Positions 58,025 to 64,000 of a stretch of DNA of 64,000 bases are shown here, piece by piece. Origin of the DNA: Spiroplasma clarkii (lineage in GTDB: Bacteria; Bacillota_I; Bacilli_A; Mycoplasmatales; Mycoplasmataceae); assembly GCF_002795265.1 (NCBI RefSeq), contig NZ_CP024870.1:434001-498000 (forward strand). Direction: 5' to 3'. The position numbers were made by a program, and so were the translations under genes. Position 1 is the stretch's first letter, and every line of letters starts with the position of its first letter. The notes below the pieces were generated by a model, which saw nothing but the letters and a program-made list of their open reading frames with translations, made no database searches and was not told the origin of the DNA.

Positions 58025-60805
58025 ATGAAAAAAAATAGCACATATGAAAAGTTAATTGAAAAACTTTTCAAAACAAAAAGCAAATCAAAAATTAACTGAA
58101 AAACAATATTAATCACAGCAAGTGTCACATCGATTACAGTTGGGTCAATTCTAGCAACAGTTTATTCAGTTGATAAAGCAGAGAAAATTAAAACAAGTTA
58201 CATATTTGATGATAGAACTTTTGAAAATAAAAATGAAATGATTGACTATGCATATAGCAATTCAGATGTCAAAAAATATAGTTATGATAGCAGCAGCTAT
58301 TTATTTGAAGACCAAATCTATAATTCAAAAGATCAATTAAACAATCATATTTTAAACAAATTTGCAATCAAGGAGCAAAAAACTATAAAAAATCCTAAAG
58401 ATTATGTAGTGGACTACAGTGGAAAATTAGGAAATGGAGTTTTAACAGACAAAACTGAAAATTTACAAAAAGTTTACAAGGGATTAAGTGGTGATAGTTA
58501 CTTTGATAAAAATGATGCAATTGATTCATATACAAATAATTATCAAACATCATATTCAATTGAAGGTAAAGAATTTGAAAATATATATTCTGCACAAAAT
58601 TACTATAGAGATGTAAAATTGGCAGAGTTAGAAGATGTAAATTATGGAAAAACTACATGTTACATTAAGGGTTCAATTTGTGAAACTGAAGATGAAATAA
58701 AATCATGAATTAGAAGAAATGTTAAACCTGGATTTGACTATAATGGAAATCATTTTAGTGATTATAATTATGCAGAGTTTCAAAATGCTGTGCAAGATTT
58801 AGATCAAAGAATTATTGATGAAAACATTAAAGAGGTTGCAAATACCGATAAAAATGAATATTGAATTGAGCACAATAATAGTACATTTTTAGGTTTTTTT
58901 GTAGGTCCAAAGTATGTTCAAACTAGGGAAAAACTAACAGAACTTAGTTGAAATCCAATAAGTTCTATGAATATTGACTTTATTTCTACCTTTTTTATGG
59001 CCAGATCTTTTATTGATGTTTATTCTGTCTATCTAGAAACAAAATTGACAAATTCAAATAATGAAGAATATGAGTTTTTTAATTATATTGATGACCTTAG
59101 ACAAAGTGGCATTATTTCACAATTAACTTTCAAAAATTTCAAATCATTGTCAGAGAAGTACTTTAAAGAATTTATTTATGCCAAATCAGATAAGTTGAAT
59201 CAAATTAAAAATAATGAACTTACTAATTTTCATAAATTTTTGATAACAATCAAAAGTGTAATTGAATATAGCAAGATTTTCCCGCGAGCAGATTTTGAAT
59301 TGAATGAATTTGAAAACCTGGCAAAGAAAATTGTTGTTGAAGCAATGAAAAGTAATAAAAAACTTACAGATAATTTATTTAAAGGCATAGATGGCGGAAT
59401 TGATTTTTTACTTAAAGAAAATGTTAAATTTGATGATATTTACAATTTACATTTAAATAGTCAAGCATTTTATGAAAATAATACTGACCTTACTTCATTT
59501 TTAAAAACCTATGAAAATTTCACTAAAGTGATGGATGGTATAATGACAATACTGGGAGGGGTAGCAGCATCTTTAAACCTTGTAAAGGCTGTTAAATCTG
59601 GTGGACAAACTAGTAAAGAAAGTTTAAATGGAGAGATTAAATCAGCCATTGAGACCAGTGAAGCAATTGCAAGCCGCAATAGTGAAATATTTATGAGTGA
59701 ATTAGGAATTGATTATACTTCAAAACTATTAAATGGTAAGAATAGAGCTGCTGTTATTGGAATTATTGCAGCTACAATAAGTTTGCTTGTAGCAATATGA
59801 AACATTTCAAAAGTTTTGAGTTTTATAAGCATGGATACATATGAAGCAGTAATTGATGAAAATCAATCTTTATTTTATATAACACCAAACATAAGAATTC
59901 CACTTATAGGTCAATTTTTCCCTAAAAAAGACCCAAATATTAAAACAACAATAACTCCATTGGTGGATTCAGTTTTAAGTTATTCATCAAATAATATGCA
60001 AGGAAAAGTATGAGAATTCAATAATGCATATTATTTTGAAAAACAAAGAGCAATTGAGAGACTTAAAAATGAAATTTATTTAAACCCAGAAAAATATATC
60101 AGAACTTCAAAATTATATGCTTCCATTTTTGATGATAGTGATTACATATTGGGCTTACCCCGAATTTCAACTTCTGCAAATGATGGAGGTATATCTAAGG
60201 CACAGTATGAAAAATTAATAATTGAAGAAAAGGAAAAATATATAAATATTCTTTTTGAAAAATATTATGAAAAAAACAAAGCCTCTTATTATCTTGATGG
60301 CTTTGGAAACTACTTTGATACTAGACTTGCAGCACAAAAAAGTTTAGAGGATAAAGTTGATAGTGAACAGTATTATAAAAAACACTATACTTATCTAGTT
60401 CCTGAAACTGGTAAAAAAGTTTATGAGACATCAGTTGATGGTATCAAAAATGTCATTAAACAAAATCAACATGTTTATTCAAAACTAGTATTATCAACAG
60501 ATTTATTTTCAACAAGTGTCTATCAAAATCTAAAAGAGTATGATGGACAAACATATACAATTTATTCTTTAGATTATTATGGAATTGAAATGTATTTTGA
60601 GTCATATCAACAAGTCTTGAATTATTTAGATGCAAATCTAAATTATAAACTTATTGATATCAATCACCAAATTGAAATAATTAATTATAAAAATATGCAA
60701 TTCTTAGGTAGTGCAGAATTTGAAAATTGAATTCTAAATAATTCCTCTACTATAAGTAGTGTAGCAAATAATCTTGATGGAATGAGAGGGCAAACATATG
60801 CTTAA
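58025..60805 (+). CDS. Large membrane/surface protein with internal hydrophobic pair
   Basis: 926-aa protein, not recognised. An N-terminal cytoplasmic part (Lys-rich) leads to one helix (about 27-49), then a long Tyr/Asp/Asn-rich region outside. Two further hydrophobic segments at about 505-518 (IMTILGGVAASLNLV) and 574-592 (AAVIGIIAATISLLVAIW) are separated by a polar helical stretch. Repeated motif: Tyr-rich strand, D-x-F/Y-x-S-x-DQL-x-x-HI near 95-110, related to the N-terminus of the next protein and repeated as YYLDGFGNYFDTRLAAQ near 755-770. AAAGGAACG precedes the ATG. The last eight bases overlap the next gene. Confidence 0.78.
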
Positions 60806-62933
60806 AAAAATGCTTATATCATTAATGGCAACTTCATTGCCATCAACAACAGTTATTTCAGCAATAAATATGAATGATGTTCAAACTCATTACTATGAAA
60901 ATCTAAAATCAGACATAATTAATAACTCTATTAAACTAGAAGATTCATATTATACTGAATATGATGGACAAAAGTTTTATAGCCAAGATCAATTAGATGG
61001 ACATATTTATCAACAAAGTAATATTGAATCAGTGGTAACTTCATCAAACCCAAGTAAAATAGTCAAAGATTATGAAAATCAAGTTCTTGATGGAGATAAA
61101 GTTTTTGATACAGATATTGAAACAGCAAAAAAAGTTTATAGAGATGCTTTTGGAAATGTAGCTTTAACTCATCAAGATGCCTTAAATACATATACCAATC
61201 CAGGACTTGTAAAAGAGAAATATAGTTATGATGCCCAAGAATGATTTAGTAGTGCAGAAGAAGCAAAAATCTATGAAAAAAATAATTTAGATATTTATAA
61301 GTCAATTTTTCAGTTATGAGGTAACAATTATTACAATGCCTTCAATTTAGAGGATATGGAAAAATTAATTCTAAATTTTAGAAATGGGATATCTGTAAAT
61401 ATTAAGAAAAACTTAGAAGGGGGAACCTTAAAAACTCCATATACTTTTGTTGGAAGTGAATCTGATGGATTTAGTTTTATAAAAGCAAAATTATTTAACA
61501 ATTTTGTAAACACCTATTTTTCACAAGTTGTTAAAATGGAGCACCAAAGTATGATGGTGGTTCAACCAACTGAAAAACATGAATTAAGAATCCATTTTTC
61601 TTCAGCTCCTGAGCAAGACATTTATTATGGTGAAAAAGGGGAATCATTTCAATTAGTATTTGCAAACAAGTATGATTCAAACGAAAGCATGTTAAATGAT
61701 TTTAAAAATGAAGCATGATGAAATAAGGGTTCAGAAGGTAGTTATTCAATTGGTAGAAAATATGTATATCGTAACTTCAAATTAATTAATCCAACAACAG
61801 GAAGAGTGGAGGATGCAGTGGTTAAAACTGTTCCTAATTGATCTTATGGAGGTGGAAAGAACAAGTATGATTTTAGTAAATACAATTATTCTGATAAAAC
61901 AACAAGTGTTGCAAAGCTCTATTTAGATACAAATAAATCAAAATATTTAGGGTCACTAACTAACTTACCAAAAAGATACTCAGTTAATGACCTTGAATCT
62001 GGTGAACGTCAAAGACTATATGATATTTGATTTGAAAGTTACTTTAGAAATGTTTTAACAAAATTTTATTACAAAAACAGTAATGGTAGCACAATTTCAA
62101 ATGGTGCAAATGTTACTATAAAATATGCTGATGTCATTAATCAAAAATTAATTGCCAATGCAGATAATAGTGTTTACAAAGACTTGTATTTCACAATGAA
62201 TTCAGGTAATGGTAAAAACTATTCTTTCTTACAAAGCTACTTTGATTTTTTACCAAAAAAATTAGAACTTTTAAATAACCCAAAAAACATTGATGGTGTA
62301 AATCTCTATGAACTAAGACCAGATTATTATGTAACCAAAGAAGATCTAGAAGTTTTTATTCCTTTTGAAATGGGTCCTGATGCAAGAGTTAAATATTTTC
62401 AGTCAACTGATAATAAATTATCAGATATTGAAGGTAAAATGTTGTCTAACTCTAAACAAGAAGCATTAGAAAAAGCATTTATTAATAATGCTAGATCTTT
62501 AAAGAAAAAATATATTGCTTATGATGTTTTTGGAAACGGTGTGACATCTGGTGATAGTGAAGAAGATGCAATTAGAACCTTACAGCAAAAAATACTTACT
62601 GAATCAAAATTTGTTAGCATTCAAGAATACCAACAGTGAAATTTAAATTATAAAATTGATTTTGCAAGTGTTATTTCAGATGGAAGATATGTAGTTTATA
62701 GAATAAAAGACCCAAATAATCTTGGCAAATTTATTTACTATGCTTCACTAGAAAAAGCACTAGCATCTGTTAAATCAAGTTTAAGAGTTTCAGATAAGGT
62801 TGTAGAAAAATACACAAGTTGCTTTTTGTATAACTACAAAAGTCAAGATGGTGAAATAATTCCAATTATCTACTTTAATTATGATGTTGATTATGTAGCT
62901 AATTTGATTTCCACCAATTATTTAAAACACTAA
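60798..62933 (+). CDS. Large exported protein sharing repeats with upstream gene
   Basis: 711-aa protein, not recognised. The N-terminus (MLKKMLISLMATSLPSTTVI) looks like a cleavable signal peptide without a lipobox Cys. The mature part is Tyr/Asn/Ser-rich. Residues 50-80 (YYTEYDGQKFYSQDQLDGHI) match residues about 90-115 of the 926-aa protein, and YIAYDVFGNGVTSGDSEEDA near 570-590 repeats the same Tyr...Gly...Asp plan. Its ATG lies inside the end of the upstream gene, so both are made together and likely act as a pair on the surface, possibly in adhesion or toxicity (inference). No terminator seen. Confidence 0.78.
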
Positions 62934-63346
62934 ATTATTATAAAACTACTTAGAATAACTGAGTAAAATTTAAAAGTAAATAATTAACAACATCAAAAAC
63001 ATGTCTTGTTCCAAGGGCAAAAGAAACTCTAAAGCTGTTATAAAAACTTAGAATAACAAGAATAATGAATTACAGTAATAAAAAGTCAATTTAAAAAGTA
63101 AATTACAATTATATAATTTATATTATTTTAATAGATTTTGAAATCTATTGAGAAATTAATTATTCTAATGTTAATATTTTAAATTTGTGTAGAGGTGATT
63201 ATCAATGAAGAAGAATGATGTTGATAAATTATTGTTTAATACACTAAAATTTCTTTTAAATATCCAATTATTACTAAAAATTAACTATTTTTTTTAAAAA
63301 ACTAAACTTATAAGTTATAATTATTTATGAAAAGGAGAAATACGAA
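62934..63346 (+). other. Intergenic region, no clear gene
   Basis: AT-rich. A possible 30-codon frame lies at 63205-63297; otherwise only the ribosome site GGAGA at 63335-63339 and TATAAT near 63317 for the next gene are recognisable. Confidence 0.5.
63205..63297 (+). CDS. Possible small hydrophobic peptide
   Basis: 30-aa frame beginning MKKNDVDKLLF and ending in a Leu/Ile/Phe-rich stretch, with AGAGGTGA eight bases upstream. The ribosome site is good, but the frame is short and AT-rich, so chance is quite possible. Confidence 0.22.
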   Translation: MKKNDVDKLLFNTLKFLLNIQLLLKINYFF

Positions 63347-63940
63347 ATGAAAAAATTATTATCACTATTTGGAGCAATTGGTATGGTAGCTACTGCAAGC
63401 ACAAGTGTTATTGCATGTACTAATACCGAAGGTTCTTCATTACCAAAAAATCCATCAACTAAAGAAGAAATTATTGCATTAATAAACAATAATGTAAAAG
63501 ATTTAGTAGCAAAAATGGATGAAATTAATGATGAAGTTATGGCTATACTTGATGAGTATGAGGACTGAGAAGGTGATGAACCTATATTTATTGTTCCAGC
63601 ATTTAAGGAAAAACAGGTTATGCAAGATGCACTTATTGGTCTGCTTTCTCAGTATGCATTTAGTGCCAAAGTGGCCCAATATATATGTACACTTGATGTA
63701 GCAGATCAAAAAACTTTTTTTGGAGAACATAAAGTAAATCTAGAAAAAATATCCTTTGTAATAATCTTCCCTGAAATTAAATTAGCAAATGGAATTTTGC
63801 AAGAAAAGGTTAATACTTTTGTCACAAGTTTATTTGATGATGATTTTGAAGATATTGCTTCAGCAACAGATAAAACCAAAGAACAGTTTAAAAAAATTGC
63901 TGCTTGAGTAATGGAAAACAAATTTTCGACCAGCAGCTAA
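63347..63940 (+). CDS. Small lipoprotein, LPKNP-type array member 5
   Basis: 197-aa lipoprotein: leader MKKLLSLFGAIGMVATASTS, lipobox ending Val-Ile-Ala-Cys at residue 24, LPKNPSTKEEIIALIN, AKVAQYICTLDVADQKTFFGE and TDKTKEQFKKIAAWV. Nearly collinear with the truncated gene at 55148, and shows the Lys codon that is a stop there. It lies 7.6 kb from the rest of the array, separated by the large surface-protein pair and the duplicated lipoproteins, so the family has been spread by duplication or insertion. AAAGGAGA precedes the ATG. Confidence 0.88.
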
Positions 63941-63946
63941 TTTTTG

Positions 63947-63983
63947 AACCTTAAAACTATAATTATAGTTTTAAGGTTTTTTT
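63947..63983 (+). terminator. Terminator, array type palindrome
   Basis: 63947-63978 is a perfect 32-base palindrome, AACCTTAAAACTATAA and its complement, followed by T7; its core is shared with 55701. Confidence 0.87.
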
Positions 63984-64000
63984 AGTATAGGCAAGTCCAT

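Overview
The window is from a wall-less bacterium of the class Mollicutes, almost certainly Spiroplasma or a close Entomoplasmatales relative. TGA is read as tryptophan in nearly every real gene, sometimes next to TGG. The DNA is very AT-rich, an MreB gene is present, lipoproteins begin with the typical MKKLL...AC leader, and the 16S rRNA looks like Spiroplasma. All gene ends given here use genetic code 4. I did not assign a species.

Layout. 1-2865: minus-strand lipoprotein (cut by the window edge), mreB and a Vat/CatB-like acetyltransferase. 3028-7615: complete SUF iron-sulfur operon sufC-D-S-U-B. 7789-9891: fructose-type PTS EIIABC. 9970-10702: structured RNA leader ahead of a four-helix membrane protein. 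10995-14455: lemA, with two DUF3137 paralogues and a HEPN/Abi-like protein on the opposite strand. 14679-21825: Nfu scaffold, S1-domain protein, pgi, dUTPase, a conserved unknown, a SpoU methyltransferase, gapN and a proline-rich membrane protein. 21993-26946: large lipoprotein followed by a decayed ABC-2 exporter. 26984-28840: AAA ATPase plus RloB-like TOPRIM protein, resembling the AbiL/RloAB defence pairs, with the RloB gene frameshifted. 29398-34344: rRNA operon 16S-23S-5S with no tRNA in the spacers. 34602-35248: frameshifted nitroreductase behind two palindromes.

From about 35.3 kb to the end the window is devoted to the cell surface. It holds two paralogous blocks of lipoprotein plus giant FtsX-type permease (1469 and 1368 aa), five related small lipoproteins each with its own terminator, a tandem lipoprotein duplication with one dead copy, and a pair of large overlapping exported or membrane proteins (926 and 711 aa).

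The metabolic genes fit a sugar-fermenting parasite: PTS fructose uptake, glycolysis through Pgi, and NADPH production by GapN. Fe-S assembly is split between the suf operon and a separate Nfu carrier. The main biological leads are the AbiL/RloAB-like pair, the HEPN gene beside DUF3137 and LemA, the unexplained RNA leader at about 10005-10174, and the surface-protein arrays. Several genes carry frameshifts or stop codons. Some frameshifts lie in homopolymers and could be assembly errors, but three base-substitution stops suggest real decay.
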